Shown piece after piece: positions 1 to 6,578 of a stretch of DNA of 7,627 nt; position 1 is the stretch's first letter; each line of letters starts with the position of its first letter. The stretch spans positions 1 through 7,627 of the forward strand of contig CAKTSW010000057.1 in the NCBI GenBank assembly GCA_934613165.1, given 5' to 3'. Position numbers and translations under genes: made by a program. Under the pieces are notes generated by a model. It saw only the letters and a list, made by a program, of their open reading frames with translations, was not told where the DNA came from and made no database searches. This DNA is from an uncultured Ellagibacter sp. (lineage in GTDB: Bacteria > Actinomycetota > Coriobacteriia > Coriobacteriales > Eggerthellaceae).

Positions 1-551
1 CTTTCGAGCCTCTGCAGGGTGAGCAGGTCGTTGACGAGGTTGGACAGACGCCTGCTCTCTTCCGCGATGATCCCGGTGAACTTCTCGCGCATCGCCGGCG
101 GCAGGTCGGGGTCGGCGAGCATCTCGGCGTTGCCGCGAATCGCCGTGAGCGGCGTGCGCAGCTCGTGCGCGACGTCGCTCACGAAGGTGTTCTGGCGGCT
201 TTCGCGCGCGAGAAGGCTTTCCTGCTGGGAGCGGATGGTGCTCGAAAGCTCGTTTATGCTCCTTGTGAGCTGCTCGACTTCGGCGATGCGGCGATCGGGG
301 GCGATGCGCGCCGGCGCCGGGTCGCCCGCGCGGAAGCCCTTGAGGCGACCGGCCAAAGACGCGATCGGCTCCGAGAGGAAGTGCCCGATGAGGAAGCTCA
401 AACCGAACGTGAGCACCGCGACGGGGACGAGCAGGAAGTAGGCGAGCGGGCGCAGGCCGAATGCGAAGCGGCATGCGGTTATGGCAAGCCCCGTGCCCAG
501 AATGGCGAACAGCGTCGAGAGCAGGGCGAAGTATGTCTGTAACTGTTTTAT
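1..551 (-). CDS. Sensor histidine kinase, 5' part (3' end beyond window)
   Basis: This is the membrane-bound partner of the response regulator encoded just upstream. It is read from base 551 down to base 1, about 183 codons, with no stop. Visible in order: a first hydrophobic helix at about residues 7-26, a very short external loop, and a second helix at about 36-58. A HAMP-like linker follows at about 60-115, then the HisKA H-box with SDVAHELRTPLTAIRGNAEM, whose phospho-accepting His is residue 129. The end of the dimerisation helix (residues about 165-183) meets the window edge. The N/G-box ATPase domain must lie outside. It follows the regulator with a 4-base overlap, so the two are probably co-transcribed and translationally coupled. 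The start is odd: it is ATA (551-549), because no ATG, GTG or TTG occurs in frame between the stop at 621-623 and codon 46. The signal sensed cannot be read from the sequence. The family call is secure; the exact start is not. Confidence 0.9.
   Translation of the reverse strand, partial: MKQLQTYFALLSTLFAILGTGLAITACRFAFGLRPLAYFLLVPVAVLTFGLSFLIGHFLSEPIASLAGRLKGFRAGDPAPARIAPDRRIAEVEQLTRSINELSSTIRSQQESLLARESRQNTFVSDVAHELRTPLTAIRGNAEMLADPDLPPAMREKFTGIIAEESRRLSNLVNDLLTLQRLE
548..551 (-). other. ATAA stop/start overlap between regulator and kinase genes
   Basis: On the minus strand the bases ATAA hold the regulator stop (TAA, 550-548) and the apparent kinase start (ATA, 551-549). This is the layout of the common ATGA coupling overlap with G changed to A. 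A weak Shine-Dalgarno-like AGG lies 8 bases upstream (562-560). The codons that follow (AAA CAG TTA CAG ACA) are AT-rich, as is usual just after a real start in a GC-rich genome. A base-call error or a rare AUA start would both explain it. Confidence 0.6.
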
Positions 552-1243
552 TGCCTGAACCTGTATCCATAGCCGCGAACGGTTTCGACCAAGCCGGGGT
601 CGTACCCGGCGTTCGAAATCTTATCACGCAGCCGCTTGATGTGCGTGTCGACCGTTTTCGTTTCGGTGAGGTATTCCCATCCCCACGCGTCGTGCAGCAA
701 GTCCTCGCGTGACACGACCTTGCCGGCGTTCTTCATGAGCGCGGCGAGAAGCTCGAACTCGCGCGGGGTGAGCTCGATTTCCCCCTTGTCGCCCGTGGCG
801 GTGTGGGCGCCCTCGTCGAGCGTGATGCCGCCGGCGACGATGCTGTTCGAATTGCCGGCGGAGTAGTCTCCCATGCCGCGGCGCAGAAGCGCGCGCACGC
901 GGGCGATGAGCTCCCGCACGCCGAAGGGCTTCGCGAGGTAGTCGTCGCCGCCGATTTCCAGGCCCACGACCTTGTCGAGCTCGGTGTCGCGCGCGGAAAG
1001 GAAGAGCACGGGGGCGGTGGTGCGGGAACGCAACCGGCGGCAGAGCTCGTAGCCGTCGATTCCCGGTAGCATGATGTCGAGCACGAACAGGTCGTAATGG
1101 TTCTTGCCCGCCTGCGAAAGGGCGTCTTCCCCGTTGTCGACGACGTCGACGGAGAACCCCTCCTTGCGAAGCGCGTACCCGACGAATTCCGTGATGGAAG
1201 GCTCGTCGTCGACGACGAGGATGCGCGGTGCGGTGTCTGCCAT
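548..1243 (-). CDS. OmpR/PhoB-family two-component response regulator
   Basis: A 231-residue DNA-binding transcription regulator controlled by phosphorylation from the adjacent histidine kinase. The receiver domain covers residues about 7-118. It has the acidic pair D12/D13, the phospho-acceptor D56 in VLDIMLPG, the switch Ser S83, and K105 in the KPF motif. The C-terminal winged-helix domain (about 134-230) has the family pattern LTPREFELLAAL, then VSREDLL, TVDTHIKRLRDKI and the closing VRGYGYRF. All residues needed for phosphotransfer are present, so it should be functional. The ATG at 1243-1241 is supported by a strong AAGGAGGA ribosome site 3 bases upstream (1254-1247). It reads leftward into the kinase gene, and divergently from coaX. 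Two-component pairs of this type often control envelope or stress responses, but the target regulon cannot be deduced here. Confidence 0.96.
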   Translation of the reverse strand: MADTAPRILVVDDEPSITEFVGYALRKEGFSVDVVDNGEDALSQAGKNHYDLFVLDIMLPGIDGYELCRRLRSRTTAPVLFLSARDTELDKVVGLEIGGDDYLAKPFGVRELIARVRALLRRGMGDYSAGNSNSIVAGGITLDEGAHTATGDKGEIELTPREFELLAALMKNAGKVVSREDLLHDAWGWEYLTETKTVDTHIKRLRDKISNAGYDPGLVETVRGYGYRFRQ

Positions 1244-1246
1244 GGC

Positions 1247-1254
1247 TCCTCCTT
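1247..1254 (-). promoter_or_regulatory. Shine-Dalgarno site of the response regulator gene
   Basis: The complement reads AAGGAGGA, close to a full match to the 16S rRNA tail. It ends 3 bases before the ATG at 1243 and fixes that start over alternatives further upstream. Confidence 0.85.
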
Positions 1255-1325
1255 CGGTTCACGCCTTGCGCGATCGCGAGTGCGCGCCCCGCTCGTCGGC
1301 GCATCGCCTCGCATTCGTTTCCCGC

Positions 1326-1351
1326 TGGTATAGTGACTGTCATCCACTATA
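1326..1351. promoter_or_regulatory. Divergent promoter region with 7-bp inverted repeat
   Basis: TATAGTG (1329-1335) and CACTATA (1345-1351) form a perfect 7-bp inverted repeat with a 9-base spacer. The left arm is part of TGGTATAGT (1326-1334), an extended -10 box on the plus strand; this would start the coaX transcript near 1341 and give a leader of about 60 bases. The right arm reads TATAGT on the minus strand, a possible -10 for the response regulator gene, with a leader of about 95 bases. I see no good -35 box for either direction. The symmetry also fits a dimeric repressor or response-regulator operator. The promoter reading rests on hexamer similarity alone. Confidence 0.5.
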
Positions 1352-1400
1352 TAACCCTGGGCGCGCGATGGGCGCGACGGCGAAGGAGAATGTCAAGATC

Positions 1401-2180
1401 ATGTTACTTGTCATCGACGTGGGAAACACCCAGACCGCGATCGGCGTGTACGAGGGGGAGCGCCTTGCGCGCATGTGGCGCGTGGCGACGAACCGCGAGC
1501 ACACTTCCGACGAGCTGCGCTGCAAGCTTCTGCCCCTCGTTGGGAGCGAGGGAATCGACCCGGCCGACATCGACGGGGCGGCGCTCGCCTCGGTCGTGCC
1601 CCAGCTTACCGGCGCCTGGGTCCGCGCCGTTTCCGACTTCGCGGGCGTCGAGACGGTCGTGTGCTCGGCCGCGACCGCAGGTGCGCTCTTCAAGACGGAT
1701 TACCCGAATCCGCGCGAGATCGGCGCCGACCGCGTGGCCGACGCCGTGGCCGCGAAGATCCTCTACGGCTGTCCCGTCGTCGTGGTCGACTTCGGCACCG
1801 CGACCAACATCGAGGTCGTCGACGCGGAGGGGTCGTTTCAGGGCGGCATCATCGCGCCGGGCGTCCTTACCGGCGCGTCTGCCCTGTTCAGCCACGCCAC
1901 AAGGCTCGCCGCGATCGACCTTGTCGACCCGAAGCGGGCGATTGGGCGCTCGACCGAGCAGGCGATGCAGATCGGCATCGTCTACGGCGAGGCCGATCGC
2001 GCAGACGGGCTTGTCCGTCGCGTGCTCGACCAGCTGGGATGCGCGGCCCCGGTCGTCGCGACGGGCGGCTTGGCGCCGCTCATCGCCGAGCACTCGCGTA
2101 CCATTACCGCCGTCCAGCCCGACCTGACGCTCGACGGCCTGCGCTTTGTGTATGCTGAATGCGCCAAGACGGGGCAATGA
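1401..2180 (+). CDS. coaX: Type III pantothenate kinase
   Basis: This cytosolic enzyme phosphorylates pantothenate with ATP, the first committed step of coenzyme A synthesis. The type III form belongs to the ASKHA fold and needs a monovalent cation. The 259 residues match the usual length of about 255-260. Visible motifs are the N-terminal phosphate loop IDVGNT with D6 (residues 5-10), NPREIGADR with the presumed catalytic D110, DFGTAT with D130 (130-135), GGIIAPG (148-154) and ATGG (220-223). Residue 136 is Asn where many homologues have Thr. The start is ATG 1401, the usual family beginning [11 protein letters not shown] Shine-Dalgarno AAGGAGA (1383-1389) lies 11 bases upstream. The out-of-frame ATG at 1390 abuts that site and is too close. 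The gene is first in a four-gene cluster, 22 bases ahead of fhs, so CoA synthesis and folate one-carbon genes are probably co-expressed. Confidence 0.96.
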   Translation: MLLVIDVGNTQTAIGVYEGERLARMWRVATNREHTSDELRCKLLPLVGSEGIDPADIDGAALASVVPQLTGAWVRAVSDFAGVETVVCSAATAGALFKTDYPNPREIGADRVADAVAAKILYGCPVVVVDFGTATNIEVVDAEGSFQGGIIAPGVLTGASALFSHATRLAAIDLVDPKRAIGRSTEQAMQIGIVYGEADRADGLVRRVLDQLGCAAPVVATGGLAPLIAEHSRTITAVQPDLTLDGLRFVYAECAKTGQ

Positions 2181-2202
2181 AACCTTAAGGGACGGAGCCG
2201 AC

Positions 2203-3891
2203 ATGCTAAGTGATATCGAAATCGCCCAGGCGGCAACACCGCAGCGCATCGACGAGATCGCCGAGAAGGCGGGGATCGACGACAAGTATCTGGAGATGTA
2301 CGGCAAGTACAAGGCGAAGGTGGACTACAACCTGCTTCGCGACGAGGACCGCAAGCCGGGCAAGCTCGTGCTCGTCACGGCCATCAACCCCACGCCGGCC
2401 GGCGAAGGCAAGACGACCACCACGGTGGGGCTTGCCGACGCGCTTTCCCGCCGCGGGAAGAACGTCATGGTCGCGCTTCGCGAGCCATCGCTCGGGCCCG
2501 TGTTCGGCATCAAGGGCGGGGCCGCCGGCGGCGGATACGCCCAGGTCATCCCTATGGAAGACATCAATTTGCACTTCACGGGCGATTTCCATGCCATAGG
2601 CGCTGCGAACAACCTGCTCGCGGCCATGCTCGACGCGCACATCCATAACGGCAACCAGCTCGGCATCGACGTGCGCAAGATCACCTGGAAGCGCGTCGTC
2701 GACATGAACGACCGCCAGCTGCGCCACATCGTCGACGGTCTGGGCGGCAAGGCCAACGGCACGCCGCGCGAAGACGGCTTCGACATCACCGTGGCCTCGG
2801 AAGTCATGGCGGTGTTCTGCCTGGCCACTTCCATCACCGATTTGAAGGAGCGCCTCGGCCGGATCGTCGTCGGCTACACCTTCGACGACAAGCCCGTCAC
2901 CGCGCACGACCTGCACGCCGAAGGCGCGATGTGCGCGCTTCTGAAAGACGCGCTCAAGCCCAACCTCGTGCAGACGCTCGAAGGCACGCCCGCGTTCATC
3001 CACGGCGGCCCGTTCGCCAACATCGCGCACGGCTGCAACTCCATCATGGCGACGCGCATGGCGCTTGCCTTGGGCGACTACGCCATCACCGAAGCCGGGT
3101 TCGGCGCCGACCTCGGAGCCGAGAAGTTCCTCGACATCAAGTGCCGCCTGACCGGGCTTCGGCCCGACGCGGTCGTGGTCGTCGCCACGGTCCGCGCCCT
3201 TAAGAACCACGGCGGCGTGGCGAAAGACGCCCTTGGCGAGGAGAACCTCGAAGCGCTCGAAGCGGGCCTGCCGAACCTTCTGCAGCACGTGGAGAACATC
3301 ACACAGGTCTACAAGCTTCCCTGCGTCGTCGCGATCAACCGCTTCCCGACCGATACGGAAGCCGAGCTCGCGCTCGTGGAGGAAAAGTGCCGTGAGCTCG
3401 GCGTGAACGTGACGCTGTCCGAGGTGTGGGCGCGCGGCGGAGAAGGCGGGCTCGACCTTGCCGACGAGGTCGTCCGTCTGTGCGCCGAGGGCGATACGCA
3501 AGGGCGCAGCGCCGACACCTTCGAGTTCGCCTACGGCGACGAGGGCGGCCTGCGCGACAAGATCGAGGCCATCGCCAAGCGCATCTACCGCGCCGACGGC
3601 GTCGTCTTCGAGCCGAAGGCGTCCAAGGAAATCGACAAGCTCGAGGCCCTGGGCTTCGGCGGCATGCCCGTTTGCATGGCGAAGACCCAGTACAGCTTCT
3701 CCGACGACGCGAAGAAGCTCGGCGCGCCGCGCGGCTTCACCATCACCGTCCGCGAGGTCAAGGTGAGCGCGGGCGCCGGGTTCGTCGTGGCGCTCACGGG
3801 CAACATCATGACGATGCCCGGGCTTGGCAAGTCGCCGGCCGCGTTCAAGATCGACGTCGACGAGACCGGCAAGATCACCGGGCTGTTCTAA
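2203..3891 (+). CDS. fhs: Formate-tetrahydrofolate ligase (10-formyl-THF synthetase)
   Basis: The enzyme joins formate to tetrahydrofolate with ATP, giving 10-formyl-tetrahydrofolate for purine and formyl-methionine synthesis, or for the methyl branch of the Wood-Ljungdahl pathway. At 562 residues it is full length for the family (about 555-560). Visible are the nucleotide-binding loop [10 protein letters not shown] (64-73) and the first family signature [11 protein letters not shown] (102-112), followed by [11 protein letters not shown]. The second signature [12 protein letters not shown] is at about 327-338. The end, [24 protein letters not shown], is typical. ATG 2203 is preferred because AAGGGACGGAG lies just upstream (2187-2197). 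An earlier in-frame ATG at 2146 overlaps coaX and lacks a ribosome site. The stop overlaps the next start (TAATG at 3889-3893). The coaX-fhs gap is too short for a separate regulated leader, so control probably comes from the coaX promoter. Confidence 0.98.
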   Translation: MLSDIEIAQAATPQRIDEIAEKAGIDDKYLEMYGKYKAKVDYNLLRDEDRKPGKLVLVTAINPTPAGEGKTTTTVGLADALSRRGKNVMVALREPSLGPVFGIKGGAAGGGYAQVIPMEDINLHFTGDFHAIGAANNLLAAMLDAHIHNGNQLGIDVRKITWKRVVDMNDRQLRHIVDGLGGKANGTPREDGFDITVASEVMAVFCLATSITDLKERLGRIVVGYTFDDKPVTAHDLHAEGAMCALLKDALKPNLVQTLEGTPAFIHGGPFANIAHGCNSIMATRMALALGDYAITEAGFGADLGAEKFLDIKCRLTGLRPDAVVVVATVRALKNHGGVAKDALGEENLEALEAGLPNLLQHVENITQVYKLPCVVAINRFPTDTEAELALVEEKCRELGVNVTLSEVWARGGEGGLDLADEVVRLCAEGDTQGRSADTFEFAYGDEGGLRDKIEAIAKRIYRADGVVFEPKASKEIDKLEALGFGGMPVCMAKTQYSFSDDAKKLGAPRGFTITVREVKVSAGAGFVVALTGNIMTMPGLGKSPAAFKIDVDETGKITGLF

Positions 3892-4502
3892 TGGACACCC
3901 GCTTCATCGACGAGCTCGCGTCCGCCGCCCCCGTTCCCGGCGGGGGCGGCGCCTCGGCGTATGCCGGCGCGCTCGCGTCGGCACTTGCCTCCATGGTCGG
4001 AAACCTCACCGTGGGCAAGAAGACGTATGCCGGGGTGGAAGACGAGGTGAAGCGCCATCTGGCGGAGCTTTCCCACTTGCGCGCCCGCCTTATCGAGCTC
4101 GTCGAAGAGGACGCGCGCGCGTTCGAGCCGCTCGCGGCCGCCTACCGCATGCCGAAGGGCTCGCCCGAGGAGGCGGCGGCGAAGGCTGCGGCGATCCAGG
4201 CGGCGCTCGTGGGCGCTGCCGAGGCGCCGCTTTCCATCATGCGCGCGGCGGCGAGCGTGCTCAAGCACGCCGATTACCTTGCGCGCAACGGCAGCCGCCT
4301 GGCGCGCTCCGACGCCGGGGTCGCGGCCGCCTTCGTGCGTGCGGCGGTCGACGGGGCGAGCCTGAACGTGTTCGTCAACGCCGCCTCGATGGACGACGAG
4401 GCGCTTGCTTCCCGTTTCCGTGCGCAGGCGGAGGCTCTCGTTGCGGAAACGCGCGAAGCGTGCGATGAGCTCTTCGACTTCGTGAAGGCCGAAGTCTCGT
4501 GA
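3891..4502 (+). CDS. fchA: Methenyl-THF cyclohydrolase / cyclodeaminase-family protein
   Basis: A 203-residue, mostly helical protein of the formiminotransferase-cyclodeaminase/cyclohydrolase superfamily. Members interconvert 10-formyl- or 5-formimino-THF and 5,10-methenyl-THF. The N-terminal signature is clear: FIDELASAAPVPGGGG (5-20), then ASMVGNLTVGKKTY (33-46). An EEDARAF segment (72-78) carries the conserved acidic residue of the family (D74). The length is normal for a stand-alone FchA (about 200-210). The start is fixed by TAATG overlap with fhs. There is no clear Shine-Dalgarno, so translation probably depends on ribosomes finishing fhs. Placement between fhs and folD points to the cyclohydrolase step, not formimino-THF cyclodeamination. 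No histidine-degradation genes are seen nearby. Cyclodeaminase activity remains an alternative. Confidence 0.92.
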   Translation: MDTRFIDELASAAPVPGGGGASAYAGALASALASMVGNLTVGKKTYAGVEDEVKRHLAELSHLRARLIELVEEDARAFEPLAAAYRMPKGSPEEAAAKAAAIQAALVGAAEAPLSIMRAAASVLKHADYLARNGSRLARSDAGVAAAFVRAAVDGASLNVFVNAASMDDEALASRFRAQAEALVAETREACDELFDFVKAEVS

Positions 4503-4533
4503 TCGAAAACCCGGACGGGTGAAGGTGAAGGAT

Positions 4534-5388
4534 ATGGCAACGCTGCTAAAGGGCAAACCGGTCGTCGATCATATGGCCGATGACCTGCGGAAACGAATCG
4601 CTACGCTGAAAGATGCGGGCATCGCTCCCACGCTTGCGCTCGTGCGCATGGGGGAACGTCCCGACGACTTGTCCTATGAGCGCACGGCCAAGAAGCGCGC
4701 CGAGGGGCTCGGCCTTGCCACGAAGCCCTACGTCTTGGATGACTTGGCGCCCGAGGCCGCGGTCCGTGCGACGCTGCAGTCCATCAACTACGACAAGACC
4801 GTGCACGGGTGCCTCATGTTCAGGCCGCTTCCGAGCTTTCTCGACGAGAAGGCGCTCTGCAACATGCTTGCCCCCGAAAAGGACATCGACGGCATATCGC
4901 TCTCGTCGCTGGCGGCCGTGTTCACCGACGCGAACGAAGGATTCCCCCCGTGCACCGCGCAGGCCTGCGTCGAGATCCTCGACTACTACCGGGTGCCGAT
5001 ATCCGGCAAACACGTGGTGGTCATCGGGCGAAGCCTCGTCGTGGGCAAGCCCGTGTCGATGATGCTTCTGCGCCGCAACGCGAGCGTGACCATCTGCCAT
5101 TCGCGGACCGAGAACCTGCCCGAGCTCTGCCGAACCGCCGATGTCGTCATCTGCGCGGTCGGCAGGGCGCGCGCCTTCGGGAAGGAATACTTCCGCGCAG
5201 GGCAGGCCGTGCTCGACGTGGGGATCAACTTCGATTCGCACGGGACGCTCTGCGGGGACGTGAACTTCGACGAGGTGGAGCCCATCGTCGACGCCATCAC
5301 CCCTGTTCCCGGCGGCATCGGCACGGTAACGACGAGCGTCACCATGGCGCACGTTGTGCAGGCTGCCGAGCGGCTTTCGGGGAAGTAG
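4534..5388 (+). CDS. folD: Methylene-THF dehydrogenase, FolD family (cyclohydrolase site altered)
   Basis: A cytosolic enzyme that interconverts 5,10-methenyl- and 5,10-methylene-THF with NAD(P). The 284 residues fit the family. Visible are the Tyr of the folate site in DDLSYERTAKK (Y48), KDIDG with D119 (116-120), and PPCTAQACVEIL (138-149). The Rossmann loop GRSLVVGKP is at 165-173, CHSRT at 188-192, and the closing TPVPGGIGTVTTSV at 256-269. Two residues tied to the cyclohydrolase reaction differ from the bifunctional enzymes. The Lys four residues after the Tyr is Ala (A52; Lys at 53 and 54 instead), and the Gln of the usual VQLPLP motif is Phe (F96 in MFRPLP). With fchA next door, this enzyme may act only as a dehydrogenase. 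ATG 4534 is chosen because AAGGTGA (4522-4528) is well spaced; GTG 4519 in frame is possible and would add five residues. It is the last gene of the cluster, 31 bases after fchA. Confidence 0.93.
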   Translation: MATLLKGKPVVDHMADDLRKRIATLKDAGIAPTLALVRMGERPDDLSYERTAKKRAEGLGLATKPYVLDDLAPEAAVRATLQSINYDKTVHGCLMFRPLPSFLDEKALCNMLAPEKDIDGISLSSLAAVFTDANEGFPPCTAQACVEILDYYRVPISGKHVVVIGRSLVVGKPVSMMLLRRNASVTICHSRTENLPELCRTADVVICAVGRARAFGKEYFRAGQAVLDVGINFDSHGTLCGDVNFDEVEPIVDAITPVPGGIGTVTTSVTMAHVVQAAERLSGK

Positions 5389-5402
5389 GGCGAAAACGGC
5401 GA

Positions 5403-5435
5403 GGCCTGGCGTTGCCGGGAAGGCGGCGCCAGGCC
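5403..5435. terminator. Bidirectional stem-loop terminator between folD and the M24 peptidase gene
   Basis: The perfect 9-bp arms GGCCTGGCG (5403-5411) and CGCCAGGCC (5427-5435) continue inward through two G-T wobbles and three G-C pairs. The result is a 14-bp stem (5403-5416 with 5422-5435) and a GGGAA loop. It lies 14 bases after folD and about 25 bases after the end of the convergent peptidase gene. The downstream tail is only moderately T-rich (CTTCTCATTTGCTT on plus; a TTTT run on minus). Position between convergent genes and stem strength make termination for both the most likely role. Confidence 0.75.
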
Positions 5436-5459
5436 CCGCTTCTCATTTGCTTGCGGCGT

Positions 5460-6536
5460 CTATTCGAGCACGGTAAGCTCGCGGGAGTAGCTGTTCATCA
5501 CGCGGCAGCCGTCTTCGGTGACGCACACCAAATCCTCGATGCGCACGCCGAACTCGCCCGGCAGGTAGATGCCCGGTTCGATGGAAAAGCACATCCCTAC
5601 CTGGACTTCCTCGTCGTGCACCGACGACACGTCGCCCGGCTCGTGCACATCAAGGCCGATCTGGTGTCCCAGACGGTGCGTGAAATACTCGCCGTATCCG
5701 GCTTGCGCGATGACGTCGCGCGCCGCCTTGTCGATGTCGCAGAAGCGCGCGCCCGGGCGCACCGCCGCGCGTCCCGCCTCGTTGGCGCGGCGCACGAGCT
5801 CGTACACCTCGCGCTGTTTGGGCGTCGGCTCGCCCCAGAAGAACGTGCGGGTCATGTCGGAGCAGTATTCCTCCTGGCGGCACCCTACATCGAACAGCAC
5901 GACGTCGCCCGCTTTGAGCACGGTGCCGTCCGGCATGTGGTGCGGGTCGGCGGCGTTCGCGCCGAAGCTCACGATCGGGTCGAACGAATGGCCCGACGCG
6001 CCGAGCGAGCGGTAGATTCCCTCGAGCTTCTCGGCGATTTCAAGCTCGGTCGCGCCTTCGTGCACAAGCTCCTTGAACTGCGCCATCGCCTTGTCGTTCG
6101 TCGCGGAAGCCTGCGACATGAGCGTCTGCTCGCCCTCGCTCTTGATGGCGCGCGCGTCGTCGACGGCCACCGACCCGAGCACGAACTTCGAGGCGGCACC
6201 CATTTCCATAAGCGGCACGAGGAAGCGCGCGGGGAGGTTCTTGTCGCAGCCGAGCGCCTTGCCGCCATCGAGGAGCTTCGCTACCGCCGGCAGCGGGTTG
6301 TCGACGTCGTCGAAGGAATGCACGTCGCAGGGCAGGCCGTCCGGCGCGGTGAACAGGCGGTTCAGAAAAAGCGTCGGGGCGTTTCCCTCGGTGAGGACAA
6401 GCGCCAAGAAGCGCTCGCCCGGCTCGATATAGGCCCCGGTCAGATACTCGATGGAGCGCGGGTCGCAGACGATCATCTGCGAAAGGCCCCTTTCCTTCAG
6501 ATTCTGCATGACGGTTGCCGTGCGCTGCTCGTACAT
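5460..6536 (-). CDS. M24-family Xaa-Pro peptidase (aminopeptidase P / prolidase type)
   Basis: A 358-residue cytosolic metallopeptidase that should cleave peptide bonds next to proline. It has an N-terminal creatinase-like domain (about 1-130) and a C-terminal pita-bread catalytic domain (about 135-355). All five dinuclear-metal ligands are visible: D216 and D227 (DVGCRQEEYCSD), H291 (HRLGHQIG), E320 (SIEPG) and E334 (VRIED). Catalytic-site histidines H200 (DPHH) and H298 (DVHEPG) are also present. No signal peptide is seen. ATG 6536 is chosen because AAAGGAGA precedes it by 3 bases. The frame stays open further upstream only because it lies antisense to tsaE. The sequence does not decide between aminopeptidase (PepP-like) and dipeptidase (PepQ-like) activity; the short length fits the YqhT/PepQ-like group. 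It is convergent with folD and divergent from tsaE, so it is probably a single-gene unit. Confidence 0.93.
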   Translation of the reverse strand: MYEQRTATVMQNLKERGLSQMIVCDPRSIEYLTGAYIEPGERFLALVLTEGNAPTLFLNRLFTAPDGLPCDVHSFDDVDNPLPAVAKLLDGGKALGCDKNLPARFLVPLMEMGAASKFVLGSVAVDDARAIKSEGEQTLMSQASATNDKAMAQFKELVHEGATELEIAEKLEGIYRSLGASGHSFDPIVSFGANAADPHHMPDGTVLKAGDVVLFDVGCRQEEYCSDMTRTFFWGEPTPKQREVYELVRRANEAGRAAVRPGARFCDIDKAARDVIAQAGYGEYFTHRLGHQIGLDVHEPGDVSSVHDEEVQVGMCFSIEPGIYLPGEFGVRIEDLVCVTEDGCRVMNSYSRELTVLE

Positions 6537-6539
6537 GAG

Positions 6540-6547
6540 TCTCCTTT
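6540..6547 (-). promoter_or_regulatory. Shine-Dalgarno site of the M24 peptidase gene
   Basis: The complement reads AAAGGAGA, ending 3 bases before the ATG at 6536. It decides that start against longer readings of the same frame that would run into the region opposite tsaE. Confidence 0.85.
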
Positions 6548-6553
6548 CTGCGG

Positions 6554-6578
6554 GCGATAAGCCCTGCTTGCGATAAGC
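6554..6578. repeat. Two 9-base direct repeats in the divergent intergenic region
   Basis: GCGATAAGC occurs at 6554-6562 and again at 6570-6578, with starts 16 bases apart, just upstream of the peptidase start. An adjacent small inverted repeat, AAGCG/CGCTT (6575-6579 and 6583-6587), overlaps the second copy. These could be protein-binding sites in the leader of the peptidase gene, or chance. The rest of the 180-base intergenic region (6537-6716) holds only weak promoter-like hexamers, such as GATAAT at 6615-6620. Confidence 0.35.

Noticed and set aside
543..560. Programmed -1 frameshift fusing the response regulator and kinase
   Set aside because: The kinase frame is -1 relative to the regulator, but no slippery heptamer is present at the junction. 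Regulator-kinase fusions in this order are not expected, and termination-reinitiation explains the overlap better.
1104..1400. Upstream extension of the coaX frame over the intergenic region and regulator gene
   Set aside because: CoaX proteins begin at the [10 protein letters not shown] segment, a Shine-Dalgarno site precedes ATG 1401, and the extension overlaps the regulator antisense.
1341..1400. Structured riboswitch-like leader in front of coaX
   Set aside because: The probable leader is only about 60 bases and shows no stable multi-stem structure or recognisable conserved motif.
2146..2202. Earlier in-frame ATG for fhs
   Set aside because: It overlaps the end of coaX, has no ribosome site, and adds 19 residues not typical of the family. 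ATG 2203 has AAGGGACGGAG just upstream.
2181..2202. Possible folate riboswitch ahead of fhs
   Set aside because: The gap to coaX is only 22 bases and is filled by the ribosome site, which leaves no room for an aptamer.
2206..3501. Long open frame on the minus strand opposite fhs (431 codons)
   Set aside because: It is the reverse-frame shadow of a GC-rich, strongly codon-biased gene. The translation is rich in Arg, Val, Asp and His with no domain pattern, and it lies wholly within a certain gene.
3426..3890. N-terminal extension of the fchA frame into fhs
   Set aside because: The extension is an Arg-rich out-of-frame reading of fhs. The family signature begins within five residues of ATG 3891.
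4809..6560. 583-codon plus-strand open frame running from folD across the whole peptidase gene
   Set aside because: It crosses the folD stop and terminator in another frame and is antisense to the M24 gene, whose metal ligands are intact. The product is low-complexity, and no ribosome site is seen at its start.
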